A stretch of 64,000 nucleotides of DNA, taken from the NCBI GenBank assembly GCA_033807695.1, contig CM066300.1:4836001-4900000 (forward strand), in the 5' to 3' direction. Within the stretch, counting starts at the first letter, position 1, and each line of letters starts with the position of its first letter. A program made the position numbers and the translations under genes. Source of the DNA: Daedaleopsis sinensis. Its lineage: Eukaryota > Basidiomycota > Agaricomycetes > Polyporales > Polyporaceae. Below, piece by piece: positions 48,175 through 60,264 of this stretch. The notes under the pieces were generated by a model. That model made no database searches. It saw only the letters and a program-made list of their open reading frames with translations, and had not been told where the DNA came from.

Positions 48175-51100
48175 TCACACTCCAGTGGCCCGGGCATGCT
48201 GCGACAAGGAAAGAACGTAACCGGTCCACACGGAAAACGAACGGCACACTGCCGGAACCGCCAGCGAATCGGACAGTGCACATGGACATGGAACCTTACC
48301 CCGACCGCGTGTGAACGGATGCTCACCCAGCGCAGGGTCCGCATACTTCAAGCTGGAGGGCATCCGAACCAGTCGAGGTTGGGACCGTACCATCATGAGT
48401 GTCCTGGAATCGGTACCAGCAAGCCAGTCAGCGTATATCATTGATAGGAGAGAACACAACGAATAACGCACACCAGGATCGTCGCCGCCCCGGGGTGCGA
48501 CTGCACCAGATCCACCATCCGACCAGCCTGACTGCCGACCCGCGTCCCGCACCTCACAGTCACCCGAACTGGACGACCATATCGACCCAAATCGAACAGG
48601 CACACGCTCAGCCCCCACGGTGGATCGAGCGGGTATCGAATCCGCAGCATCTGGCACCGGATCGGAGGGAGCGGACAAAAAACCACGACCACGCGGAGTT
48701 GCGCGCCTGGAGAGACCGAAGCTCGCAGGTGGGAGAGCGTACGGGAGCGGGAAGGTAGGTGCGCGGGACCTCAAGTAGTACACACCGGTTTTCAGGCCCT
48801 TCCGCCAGCCGTACAGGTATAGCTGCTTCTGTAGACCAGAACATAGTCGTGAGCGACGAACCACGAGACGGGAGAATGGCTGACCATAGACGTCCACTGG
48901 GGGCAGGCTACGTACAGAGACAGACTCTCGCTCTGATCAATGTAGGGGGCACGGTCGGCGGCCAAATCGATCATCACTCGGGGGTCCAACTCCCAGGCGG
49001 TACGGTACAACTCTTTCACAGCAGAAGGAAGGCCGGGTACGGTAGCCACAGAACCTGTGTAATTGTGAGGACAGAATACTCGAACTGGGCAAACGACACG
49101 CACCATGTTCGCGTATAATTGTCTGACGGACGTCGTCGGACCAGATACCCCGGGCGACGAGGTCACGGACTACCCAGGGGCAGAACTCTGTGTACTCACC
49201 ACTCTGGATCCGGTGAGTGGTCACGTTGCTATAACCCAGCAACGAATTAGTACCATATACACAAGAGCTTACGATACGACGTCACCTAAGGCGAGGTTCG
49301 GTACTCTCGGAATTCCCGAGAAGATGTGCAGTGGATGCGGTAGGCATCTGGGCGGTGAGCGTAGCGTTCCGCAGGCCATACTTGAGGATGCGGCTCCTCA
49401 AGGACTGAAAGTCGTGCCTGTCACTGGGCAACACGCCCCAATGGTCAGGCGCGAGGACACCCCTGGACGCAGGGGAACCGCTCCATGCAGGATACGGCCC
49501 GAACTCCTCCGCGGCGTCGCAACTGGCTTCAAGCGCAGCGTGATAGATCGTCTCAAAGACGTTTACGTTGAAAGTCTTCGCATCCTGAGAGCTGTACGAT
49601 ATCGCCCGGGATCGGAGGCAGTCCGAGAACCCCTGCACCCCGAGTCCCAGGGACCTCCACATAAGCGACGCGTCGCGGACAGAGTTGCTCGGGTACTGAG
49701 CACGGTCCAGGATGATATCGAGGTTTCGAACCGCGATCTTGACCACCCGATGGAGAAGTGCGAAATCGAAAGAGAGATCGGGCTTCACGAACCGCGGCAA
49801 TGCTACAGAAGCCAGCGTGCACACAGCGGGTGCACCGGGGGCACAGTACTGGACAATCTCCGTGCACAAATTAGAGGACTGTATCAGGCCCCGATGACTT
49901 TGACCGTTCTTCGCTGGGGGCATGTAGAGTGTCAGGCAAACGATCCGAATCGACACACAGAAGGTACGAATCGACGCACCATTGACGGAGTCCCTGAATA
50001 TGATGAAAGGAGTACCAGACTCTCGCTGCGCGTCGCAGACTGATCGGAAGAGCAAGTTCGCTGCGATCGTGGTTCTGGGCACCGCAGAGGACTCATACTC
50101 CTCGTACAGCATATCGAACTCAACTCCAAACACATCGTTCAAACCTGGGACGTCCACCGGATCGAACAGCGACCACGACGATTCTTGCTCCACGCGTCTC
50201 ATGCTGAAAAACGTCAGCACATGAACGTGAAGTGAAACAACATGCGTACAATATATCAGGCACCAGTACGCCAGGGAACATATGCACGGGCCGATTCGGG
50301 GGAGCAACCTTCGTGGTCCTGCATGTTACGATAGAGCGTACCTCCGCGTGCCACATAGATATGTAAACGGCACCGGAGCAAGGACGACGGGCCCCGCTGG
50401 CCGAGAGATACGCGGCATGACCGTCGTAGAGTCGCAAGAGATGCATCACACCCGGTGACGATGTAACTCCTGCCCTGTACATCACCGCGTCAGATGTACC
50501 GAGACGGGATGGGATTGGACGCACCGTCGAGCGGGGACATCCGCGAACGACATCCCGACCCCACCCCCGGACCCCCACAGCAGATCGAGATCGGACGCGC
50601 CTCGTAGAAGATTGGAAGGACTGGAAACATCAGGCTGGAAGATATAACACGACGCGAAGTTAGGCTTGACCGTTCCTCCATTGCAAACAACGGGTGTCGC
50701 GTGCGTGTAGAGGCCACGGGATAGTACATCATACGTCTCCAAGACCCTGTGAATGTCCGAGCGGTGGATCCCAATGGCGACCCGCATATGCACAAACTGA
50801 GGACGCTCCGCAGGGGCATCGACCAAGCTGGACCGGAGCAAATAGGACTGGACGAGTGAATTTGCACTAATACTGTGGGGGGGTCAGGTCGAAACCGCAC
50901 TACGACACGCAGTACGGGATATACGCACTACCCCATCCTATAGTCTCGCTTGTGAATAAGTGCGTTATCCAGCTGTACACCGTGCTGGACAACTGCCTCC
51001 AAGAGATCCGGATGGAGCGACAGGGACGATACTGCACGAACGACGGTCAGATCAGTTCCAGACAGGTACTAGGGATGGCCACCAACTATTGGAATGAACC

Positions 51101-51777
51101 CAACGAGAAAATGATTTTGCGACGACCTTGTGAATGTTTGCTACTAACATGCGCCCGGCCAACCGACTATAGTCCGGGTGGCGACCGGCGAGGCTGGCGA
51201 TAGAAGACGCGGCGAAATTCTAGACCAACGTCAGACACGCAGAGACGAACTTGTAGCCGAACCGTTCTCACCTGCAGTTCGTACGTCGTGGTCTGCGGTC
51301 TGATGCCGGCGAGTATCGTTATAAGAATTCTGAGAACACACGTAGTCAGTCCCGCGAGGAGCACACGCACTTGGAGATGGCAACACCCTCGGCCGTAAGG
51401 GGGACGTACAGCCGATAGTCAATATACTTTGGATCGAGATCCCAGGACAACTACCGCCACGGCCGTCAGCAAATTAAAACACGCCATAACGGCCCGCCTC
51501 ACTGACCAGTCGGATGGTGTGCAGTAACTGAAGAGGGTCAATTACACTAGTGCACAGCGAAGGGACCGTTACGGTACTGACTTTGCCAGCGTAGAAGGGT
51601 TGCGCTTCACTGTGAGGTTGTTAGGTCGTATTACGGAACATAGTACTGGTCAGTACAGACCCATCTACAACAAAGGGGCACGTCGGTCAGTCGCAATACT
51701 ACCGGACTGGACGGTGCGCGTGCGATAAACGTACCTCGCTTCACGATATCAAACGCGGGGACTGCTACGGTAGCCAT
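48175..51777 (-). CDS. Ribonucleotide reductase large subunit, intron-rich
   Basis: This class I ribonucleoside-diphosphate reductase large chain converts NDPs to dNDPs with a small subunit not seen here. From ATG at 51777 the exons read FDIVKRDGSV, LSWDLDPKYIDYRLYVPL, GIRPQTTTYELQ, HPDYSRLAGRMLVANIHK, LDNALIHKRDY, ERPQFVHMRVAIGIH, YTHATPVVCNGGT, FASCYIF, LLWGSGGGVGMSFADVPARR, WSLFDPVDVPGLNDV, GTPFIIFRDSVN, SSNLCTEI, AVCTLASVALPRFV, ETIYHAALEAS, MPTASTAHLLGNSES, DRAPYIDQSESLSLYV and GLKTGVYYLRSR. The redox cysteines, the N-x-C-x-E triad in NLCTE and the tyrosine pair in GVYYLR are all present. I count about fifteen introns, some only 38-41 nt. The C-terminal tail after YYLR is unusual, shows no CxxC pair, and its end is unresolved. 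Confidence 0.88.
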
Positions 51778-52809
51778 CACAGAGTAGGTTGCGACGATGG
51801 AAACAGGACAGTGTGGGGGTGAGGAGGTCGACGTCTTCCTATCGCAGGACCATGTGCATAATATATGGCACGCTCTGGCTGTATCAGTCGCCTGCTGCTG
51901 AATCTACCGTCCTCCTCTTCCTGGTAATCCTGTACGGCTCGCTACGGCAGTGCGCGTGTTGCACCACTCCAGGCCAAGCGGCTCGCGATCTGAGCACCGT
52001 GAACGGACGATCCACGGAATCAGCCCGGCATCGGTACATTACCGGAGTACCGCCATCACAATGCCCGTGCATCAATGCATCACGACTCATCGCAGCCCGG
52101 GATATCGTGCATAACTGCGAAGCAGATGTACGCTCAGGGTCTCCTGCGGTGAATGGAAGAATGATATACGGTGACGCCGCGGAGCCCGGTAGCCAGTAGC
52201 AGCAGCCATGCGCTTCCACAAAGAACCAGGACCGCCGAGACGATTGTCCGGCCAACTGGTGTTGATGGTTCAGATGTAGTTGTACCCTGTGAGCTTCAGC
52301 GGAAACAATGACGAGATAGCTCGTCGCCGAACATTGAACAGTCATGGTGGCTCCATGCCGTCTTACGTTGCGTGCCACTGAAGCAGATGTCGCGACCTTG
52401 CTGTGTATGATCACCCGTCCCTTGCACGGGTAGTCGAGCTCGGCCGATTGTGCACATGATATCTGTCTTCACATGCATGCACCGACTAGAAATCGGATCC
52501 GGGGTGCCGCGCTCGTCTTGCGCCACAACAAGAGTCGACGTGGTATGAACGAGCTCCACTGCTCCTACCCCGTCTGGCACCACGCACGAGTCGATTTGTG
52601 GGGTAGCCACACGCGTACCCCCGCATCGGATTGTTCTGGTCCTGCGCGATTATAAGACGATGCGCGTGCCCGGCCACCGATTCGCGAGTGGCGGATGGGA
52701 TACCGTGGCGAGAATAGTAGCGGCTGAGATAGTGTGCGAGGGAATATATCCTAGGCTTGAAGCTTGACGGATCAGACAGTGACAGGTAGAATAGGGACCC
52801 GCACCTAGC
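51778..52809. other. Region upstream of the reductase, no supported gene
   Basis: Overlapping open frames on both strands (for example minus 51884-52414) lack known motifs or convincing splicing. Probable promoter region for the divergent genes on either side. Confidence 0.45.
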
Positions 52810-52845
52810 GTGGAGTTGGAATCGATACGCTTCGGCTGGTTCGGA

Positions 52846-53169
52846 CTGCCACAACCGCGACAGACAGCGGGTAAGTGGAAGCGTTCCCCGATAATGCATG
52901 CACAAGTCCGTGTACCTCTCGTTCGCAGGGCGACGGCATGGTACGAGATCAGACTGCCACTATCGCGACAGCCAACGAGTAACCGGAAATGTTCCCTGGT
53001 GATGCATGCACAGGTCTGTGTAACTCTCGTTAGCTGGGCGACGGCGCGGTATCACACCGGGCTGCCACCGTCGCGACAGGCAGCGAGTACCCGGAAATGC
53101 TCCCTGATACTGCACGCACAAGTCCGTGTAGCTCTGGTTCGCTGGGTGACGGCGTGGTATCAGAACATA
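52846..53169 (+). repeat. Three tandem 108-bp repeats
   Basis: Units start at 52846, 52954 and 53062, exactly 108 bp apart, and share CTGCCAC..TCGCGACAG, ATGCATGCACA and GTGTA.CTCTCGTT blocks. In one plus frame they encode three 36-residue repeats (LP.SRQ, MHAQVRV, ATAWY). Each unit also contains donor- or acceptor-like sites, so they could be duplicated exon-intron units. Confidence 0.85.
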
Positions 53170-53219
53170 CCGAGCCGCGACCACATATAACGAGGCCGGA
53201 CTTACTGTTATATTTACAG

Positions 53220-54786
53220 TTCGGCTTCATTCTCTCCGCACTCTATCCCATCAACCCGGGCATGGAATCCGCCGTTCACAAGACCGTCGAGCTCTGGAAA
53301 GGCCGAACGCTACATGAAGGCGACATCCCGTTCGAGAAGGCTGCTATATCGGCCGGGAAAGTGGCACAGTTGTTCCAGGTTAACAGAGTCGGCGACGTTG
53401 AATGGGTGGTGAGCACACTCACACATGACGCACAGCTGCGAGCTGACCTACAGCGCAGCTCTGCAAGCCCGGGGAAATAACTCCCGCTACGTTCAGTTAC
53501 GCCGCCGTTGTGTCGATCGCCGATCCCATGGAAACAGGAAATCTCGTCATCGACTCGGAAGTTCGACCGGACGGGATACCTGCAGGACGGGTGTCAGTGT
53601 TCACTGAATTTCCATTTAGGATGCTACTCAGACACCGATCACAGCGAAAGATGGGCTAACTACAAGTGTTCTTACACATACGTGTTTGATACGTCCAGGG
53701 ACCACGGGCTATACACGCTGCAAGGGGTGAGTCTACGTTCCGGTGGACGAACATGGCACTTACTAGCGGCAGATGATGGACAGGTATATGGAGACACTCC
53801 CGGAATTCGAGACCACGGACCGTCTTCCTCGTCGCCTATGGCAGTCGGGCAGCCATGGCCAGGGACGAGACCAGTTCTGGATGCGCGTACCCATGTTCAT
53901 CCGTGTCCGTGAGGGCGAACAGAAGCCGGCTCCACCAGATACCGTGCACGACTGGGTGAAGATCGCGGACACCAGATCGATGTGGTATCGCGCTAACCCA
54001 TCCCCCCCGCGAGTTCACGAACTTGTACATGGGGAACTGAAGCCGGTCGCCGAATGTCTACCTCCGAAACTGATGCGCGGGGACGTGGTCGTGATATCGT
54101 TTACGTTGCTATACGTCGTTGGCAGGAAAGACTGGTACCCGACATACTTCCTGACGCGGCTGGTTCGAGTGGCGAAGGGAACAAGTTTCATCAAGTCCCA
54201 GGAAGGAGAAAATGCGAGAAGCGCGGATGACGAACCGTCGCAGTCATCTTCGGGTTCCCGGATGCACAGCGGCGTCGGTAAGCGAGCAGTATATGTGTTA
54301 GTGTTCAACGTCGCGAGTTGAATTCACGCAGATGTCACGGGTGGACACGTGGAGTCTGAGATAGAGGGCAGTCAGCGGAAGCGCCCGCGCGAAGAGGAGA
54401 GTGTTCGGCGTGTAGAGGACGGGGGCGATGAGCCTCTAATAGAATGGCCTGCTTTGGACGAGGAACGACGCACCTCTCGGCCCCGTCTGGACCCTACAGC
54501 TGCGGGTCCGTCGCATCATCCATTCCACGAGCGTGGTGACGACAAAGGGCGACCGTACCCCCTCCCGCCCATGGAACCAGCGACCCGCGGGAGTTCAGAC
54601 GGAACACCGTCTTCGGTATCGTCGGTCAACACGACCTCCGAAGGCTCGTCCGACACCTGGAGCGTGTCTACTGGATTCGAGGCAGGTCCCAAGGAGCCTT
54701 TGACCGGGAGCGACGAGCAAGAGGATGTGAAAGGGAAGAAGACCGCAGATGGGACGGCACGGCGCCGAACGAGGGGGAGTCGCTAG
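53220..54786 (+). CDS. Orphan multi-exon protein with basic/acidic tail (5' end unresolved)
   Basis: I do not recognise this protein. Exons from 53220 join in phase: FGFILSALYPINPGMES to GDVEW, then PGEITPATFSYAAVVSIADP to GIPAGR, a 29-nt intron, DATQTPITAKDGLTTSVLTH to RCKG, then YMETLPEFETTDRLPRRLWQ, FWMRVPMFIRVREGEQ, CLPPKLMRGDVVVISFTLLY and DWYPTYFLTRLVRVAKG. The last exon (after the GTAAGC intron ending about 54330) is disordered, with a nuclear-localisation-like RKRPREEE and a serine/threonine-rich stretch to RRRTRGSR. Upstream, an open frame from 52810 over the 108-bp repeats can splice in phase 0 (donor GTGACG near 53146), so the repeats may encode its N-terminus. No signal peptide. 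Confidence 0.5.
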
Positions 54787-54833
54787 CGGGACGATGTGGA
54801 GGTCATGTCGAACGACGGGGCGAAGATTGGCCG

Positions 54834-55164
54834 TCACGGAAGATTCGTTGGCTGCCTGTATAGGACAATAGATTCAGCGTTGATGACCGACCGAAACAAT
54901 ACATATTTGTCGCGGAATACGGATGCATGAGCTCGTCTCCAGCGAGATGATACAATGTCGTGGCGGACATGCAAAAGTGCGTCGACACGACACGTGGACG
55001 TTCCGGTTGCGTTCTCGATATGGCAACGGCGAATCGGCCCGCAATCGGGACGGGACGCTATTGAGCATGACCACATATACCATGTAAGAAGAGTCAGGCA
55101 CTAATGTAGTGCACCGTAATGACTCACGTTGCGGTGGGGCAAACTCGCGCCGCCACGCCGACAT
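54834..55164 (-). CDS. Small two-exon protein, 86 aa, unknown
   Basis: Exon 1 (55164-55128) encodes MSAWRREFAPPQ and has a GTGAGT donor; exon 2 (55057-54834) continues in phase from an AATAG acceptor to TGA. The product is arginine-rich with one hydrophobic end (YVLFRSVINAESIVLY). No family recognised. It is convergent with the gene ending at 54786. Confidence 0.35.
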
Positions 55165-57001
55165 GTAATTCGTCGAGACTATCCAAGACGGCGCGGCCGA
55201 CAGAGGTAGATGGTAGGTCAGACAACATGAGCGTATACTGTAGTATGTGGTGACTCACTATTAGCACGCTATCCCGAACTCACACCGATCTGCGAGGACA
55301 TAACTCGTAGATAGTTGAACGCAGTATGGCATCTCCTATCCAACAGTTCTTACCATGATAATTGCCGGAGTCCAGCAACGCACCAGGCCTGCGTCGGTAC
55401 CCGCAGAACAAACTCATGATACGAACAATAACTTTGTATTGGTAAAGAAGTGTCGTAGGCCAGCTGAGCACCACGACCGAATCTCTCAAGTGCTGTACCA
55501 CCTACATCTTGTGCGCTTTGTTCGTGCGGAAGGTTTACCTCAGTTCAAGACACAGCCTGCACAGATAGCACTCACCACGGTACTCGCATACGTACGCATG
55601 CGCGAATGCCGGTTAGCGCTCATAGAACCGAGTGTGCGCCTCGAGGTACCGCCGGAGCTCGATCGTGCGTGCGACGTTCAGATTCATACCCGGTACGCTG
55701 TGGATGAACGTTAGTTGGAGAAGACGAGCACCGAGAGAAGTGTACGCATGCACGAGCCCAATCCACCCTGGCAGCATTGGGGGACAGCGAATGCACCAGC
55801 TTATGGCATCGTCCCATGACGTGAACCTGATGGCGTGCTGTCGAAAGGACCGGGTCGGAGGCTCGCACGGACTCCAGTCTATTGACGATGTATGCGTCGA
55901 TGCACGCATACGTCAATGTGGATACAGGGACACTCACGATAAGACATCCGAGCAAATAGGTCCTGGACACGGCTGTGGAATAACGCGGAAGCGAAGATGC
56001 GGGAGCGTGTGAGCGAAGCCCGCGCGGTAGTTCGATAAAAAGTCGGCAGTTGGTCCTGGACGCGCGTGTCAGATCGAGGCAATACACCGTGACGGCAGAT
56101 AACATGTTCACCTTCATCAACCCAACAGTCGAAGGTAGATTCACCAAGGGGGACTGAAAGGGTCTGAATGGCGTAGCGGTAGAACAGGAGTCCACCGTGA
56201 TCCATCCGATGGACAGGAGCGTCCGCGTCCAGCTGCTACATTGTTATCATCTTGCTCCACGGGCTCCGCCCAAACCAGTGGCATTCGTAAGTTCTGAGAA
56301 GCTTCCGCTGATCCTAACGGCGGCTGATCAACGCCTGCGAACTCAGGTTTGTGAGCGGTAGCGAATTCGTGAAGGCAAGTTCCAACATACAGTACCGGAC
56401 GGCACCAGGCTACACGGAGTCGTATTCGGGACGCGTCGCCAGGGTATAGGGAATGGATGTGATCGATGGGCAGTGGATTGGCCTAAAAGGAGGGCGTCCG
56501 CGCGACCCGTGGACGGTACGGATGACATATAAACGATGGCACCGCCGCCGGCCGCGCGACGTCGACTCCAGCACCGAGCCCACGACGGTTCTGCGTGAAG
56601 GAAGATAAGAAGGTGCGGAGGTAACGGCACGTCTCCGTCTTCATCGCCGTGCCAGAGGATTCGCGAATGACACACACGAGTCGTAGGCTCCGACATTAAT
56701 GTTCAGCGTCTTCCCGCTCGATTGCAAGGGATGGCGACAGGAACGACGCAACACAACTTGCGGCCTACTTACGTCCTTATGCCTCTGCACCACCGAACCC
56801 GTCAGAGTACACGAAACGGACCCGATGTCTGGGACGGGAAGCCAAATTAATAATACAGTAGATACGACCTACACGTCGACGCGCGACGGATCCGTATCTG
56901 TCTATAGCCCAGGAGCCATAATAAGCAGATCCGTTCGAGAACAAGTGATAATAAATGTGCGCACCTTCGACAACGCATGACCACGCTGTTCGATACTGCT
57001 G
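55165..57001. other. No gene supported
   Basis: Several 90-190-codon open frames overlap on both strands (for example plus 55355-55714, minus 55620-56195), but none has a recognisable motif and no frame is clearly favoured. Given the small-exon genes around it, an unrecognised multi-exon gene is possible. Confidence 0.4.
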
Positions 57002-57838
57002 TCAACTCACGCAGACCGAGAGCGCCCAAACACGTACCTGTACAGGAAAGCAAGCTAATATCCTCCAACCATCGCCAGTATGGGCCACGGGAAGAGTTTC
57101 CGGACCGTGCTCCGCTTGATATCCGAAGCCAACGACGATGGCACCCATATGGCCAAATCCCCCTGCGTGTTCGCGACGTGACAAGTCGCTCAGGTCACAT
57201 TGATGTAGCCGAAAGTCTCTATGAGCATATTTTGCGACTGCACTAACATCCCGGCTAGACAAAGGGTCACCCTTCACGCGGCCTCTGCGAGAAAACAAGT
57301 CACGAGGATACGAGCAGCCCGCTCCGCATGGCGCGATGAAATTCTTCACCAGAGTACACCAGAACCCTTGCAGCGGCGTAAGGGGACTGCTATTGGGACT
57401 CCGGATGGCGTCGACGAACCGTGCGGAAGGAGTTTGAAATCTCTGCAGTTCCTTCACGGATGAGACACCTGGTTGATCCGAGGACCGGGACGTAGGGTGT
57501 ATGAGGTCGCGCCTGGTGAACTGAAGGCGGGACACTACGGCTTCGACGAATTGGTCGAACATGTGATCGGGAACGTAGATATCAAGGTCTCCAGGTTCCC
57601 ATGGTTCGGAGGGAAGAAAGTACTTCAGTGCGACCGAACCTGAGATTACGGCTCCGTGAACCCGCAGGACATCGTTGAACGATCGGAGGTCGGAAACAAA
57701 GGGTCGGATGGATAGTTCGTATCGGATACGCAACTCGGCACGCACTGCGGCGTATAGCACGGTGCAAGTTGCGCGCCATGACAAAAGAAGGATGAAGTCG
57801 CTGTTCTCGATGACCACGAAAAGGACGTCTGGTGGCAC
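57002..57838 (-). CDS. F-box/nucleotidyltransferase-like protein
   Basis: The N-terminus (MPPDVLFVVIENSDFILLLS) resembles an F-box helix. It is followed by a nucleotidyltransferase-like signature, ISGSVALKYF with a downstream DLDIYVPDHMF, that is the GS and DxD pair, at about residues 60-90. The C-terminal part has SPLTPLQGFW, KNFIAPCGAGCSYPR and FSRRGRV. The 62417-63637 gene shares the same block order. Agaricomycetes carry large families of such F-box plus NTase-fold proteins of unknown role; if F-box function holds it would link a target to an SCF ubiquitin ligase. The last 60 or so residues look less protein-like and may hide an intron. Confidence 0.55.
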   Translation of the reverse strand: MPPDVLFVVIENSDFILLLSWRATCTVLYAAVRAELRIRYELSIRPFVSDLRSFNDVLRVHGAVISGSVALKYFLPSEPWEPGDLDIYVPDHMFDQFVEAVVSRLQFTRRDLIHPTSRSSDQPGVSSVKELQRFQTPSARFVDAIRSPNSSPLTPLQGFWCTLVKNFIAPCGAGCSYPRDLFSRRGRVKGDPLSSRDVSAVAKYAHRDFRLHQCDLSDLSRREHAGGFGHMGAIVVGFGYQAEHGPETLPVAHTGDGWRILACFPVQVRVWALSVCVS

Positions 57839-58812
57839 CCTAGGCGTTACACTTGGTCAACGGTCGGGGCACGGCAAGCATTTGTGCATACCTCAAGTTC
57901 ACATCAGAAAGCGACCCAAATACATTCGCCATGACTCCACCATCGGGCACGACGGCAAGTCCGACCTGGGGGGGTCGAAACCCATGTGAGTGGCTTCGCA
58001 GAGCAGAACGGGTCCACAAACGTACGGAGCCTACCATTTCGTCCGGCATGTTTCGCTGATGCCTGGACGGAGAGAGAGCATAAATGTGACGCCATGCCGC
58101 GGCAGCTATCCTGGAAATAGCTCTCCATTGTGACAGCGCTACGCGCAGACGGCGCAGCCGGCTGAAGGCCTTCAGCACCGAGAGGCTGGTAAGGAACTGC
58201 CAGGTCGCGGCTTCCGGCTTCTCATATGTTCCAAGGTTCCTGTCAAGGGACTGTGAGGCTGCATCATTGGAAGAAGCCTCCGAACCCAAGGACCCTGGCC
58301 GAGTACGTACAGGTACCGCCACGATTCCGTATGCACTCTCGGCGTCCACGCGACAAGTCATTTATGGCTAGGAGATGGCGACCAGCGGATGCACAACGTC
58401 GAGTGGAAGCCTGCCCCTGCGGAAAATAGCTGTGGAGACCATGGTTAGCCGATTAGTTCGCGACAACCCCGGTCCGGTTCCCTTCCTCCCGAACTGCAAA
58501 GCAGTTCGGTTTCATGGCCGATGTGTGTCACGAATGCAACGGTGCGCGGCCATCCTACGGCTAGCAGAGTGGGGTAACAGGGGGTGGTCATCGACACTCA
58601 CGCCCCGTACCCCGTACGCCCATCGGGAACGGGTGACCCTTGCGACGCCACACACATGACAACTGAGCAGACGGCTCGCTGTGCAGAGCGCACTCGGCGG
58701 GTGCTGTGGCACGCCTGCCTGCGTTGTACTGTCCGCGCCGGAGAGTCTGCATGCAATCTTTCCATGCGACACGGCTAGAGCGCGGATTTGAACAAGTAAT
58801 ACGGGAATTCGT
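57839..58812. other. No gene supported
   Basis: Only short overlapping frames are seen. The minus frame at 57840-58361 lacks motifs. Probable promoter space for the divergent F-box-like and kinase genes. Confidence 0.45.
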
Positions 58813-60264
58813 ATGAATACATGTCCGAACGCTACCCTGTATAAAGCAAGTCGGAAGGATGTCAGCGTATCTAACAAGTCACGGAACACGTCGCCAGAAC
58901 GTACTGAACTTCCTACCGACTGGATCACGCTTCGCGAGCATGCCTATCCATCGTGAGTGAATATGTCCGTGTTGAACGTGTCGGTCAGTAATGTTCCAGG
59001 CCCGCCTCCAGACGAGAACCTGATATACATCGCGGCCAGCCGCACGTCGACGGTGTACAGCACGGATCCGACACAGGGCGGCACGGTGCTTGTCGTAAAG
59101 GAGTATAACGAACTCGGCCGCGACGGCGGGGCTTGTGATGTCGAGAAATGGGCCTACCAGTTGACGGAGGAAGGCGATGGACCTGGAAAGAGGTGAACTC
59201 TCAACAGGGGTTTCGATACGGGACGGGAGTAACGCTCACCCGACACAAGCGCATTCCTCGCTGTTTTTTCCACAGGTGACTTATGTCGACCTGACCGACT
59301 ACTACTTCCGAAGAAAGACGGCACTCTCGCGGACCTGCTCGACGTGATACGGCCTGGCACGTTATACCTGCCAGACGTGCTCTCCATATCGGAGCAAATG
59401 CTAGCCGGAATAGAATGTGAGTTCGACGGCTCGCGACGACCGTGTCTAGCAACTAACGATCAGCAGATTTACATCACCTCTTGATCGCGCACACCGACAT
59501 CAAGCCCGAAAACATCGTGATGGACAGTCTGGAGACGACGCTCCTCGCCGCCAGTCAATCGCATCCCGAGACGGCGAAGGCGAGCACATTCGGCCAGTGA
59601 ACGGACATGTTCTCTCGCTGACAACGGTACAGCTGAAATGCACGAAGATTTTCATCATCGATCTGGGCGATGTGGCCCCGACAGACACTGGATGCCTTGG
59701 ATTGGCTGGGACGTCCCGGTACAGAGCTCCTGAAGTAACCCTTGGTGAGTTATTAATCAGATAAGACGGTGCGCACACTAACGGGTTATCATACCAAAGG
59801 TTTGCCATGGGACGGAGCGGTGGACTGGTTCGCAGCGGGATGTGTCATGTTCGAGGCCGCCACGGGACGATCGCTGTTCCCTCGTACCACCTCTCGGATA
59901 GCTCGCGTCGCAGCGATTGTGGCCGTACTCGGTCCGATCCCTAACTGGATGGGAAGACGGTTGGGGCGATGGTATTCGATACCATCGCCAGAAGCTGGTG
60001 TCGGTTCATTCAGAGTACGGTGTCCAAGACGTAATGTTCGCGAGGCAGTGGAGTGTGAGCATATATCCAGACTCCAGCGGCTGGAGGTAAGTTCGTTCGA
60101 GTTACAATGTCGCGATGATGATAACGATAGCATGACTCACGGAGTGGTAGGATGTACTGGAACAAGGATTCGTGCACTCGGTCTGCAGCCAGTTACTGCA
60201 TATAAACCCTCGCCACCGCGCAAGCGCGGTACCTGCGATCATTCGCGATGGAAAGTTCCTTTGA
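58813..60264 (+). CDS. SRPK-like protein kinase, divergent
   Basis: This is a serine/threonine protein kinase of the CMGC/SRPK type. The ATG at 58813 opens MNTCPNATLY, and a 36-nt intron leads in phase to SNVPGPPPDENLIYIAA. Kinase landmarks are the beta-3 lysine in VLVVKEY, GTLADLLDVI, EQMLAGIEYLHH, the catalytic loop HTDIKPEN, the metal motif DLGD, the activation end GTSRYRAPEVTLG, DWFAAGCVMFEAATG and the C-lobe end LLHINPRHRASAVPAII, with TGA at 60262-60264. HTDIKPEN and LFEAATG-like spacing point to SRPK relatives. The glycine loop (IAASRTSTVY) has lost its glycines, though lysine, HxD aspartate and DLG remain. One junction near 59190-59300 could not be joined in frame by eye, so a cryptic short intron or a frameshift is possible. 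Confidence 0.75.

Noticed and set aside
51884..52414. 176-codon minus-strand frame upstream of the reductase
   Set aside because: No motif; the reductase N-terminus is accounted for by exons starting at 51777, so this is not part of it.
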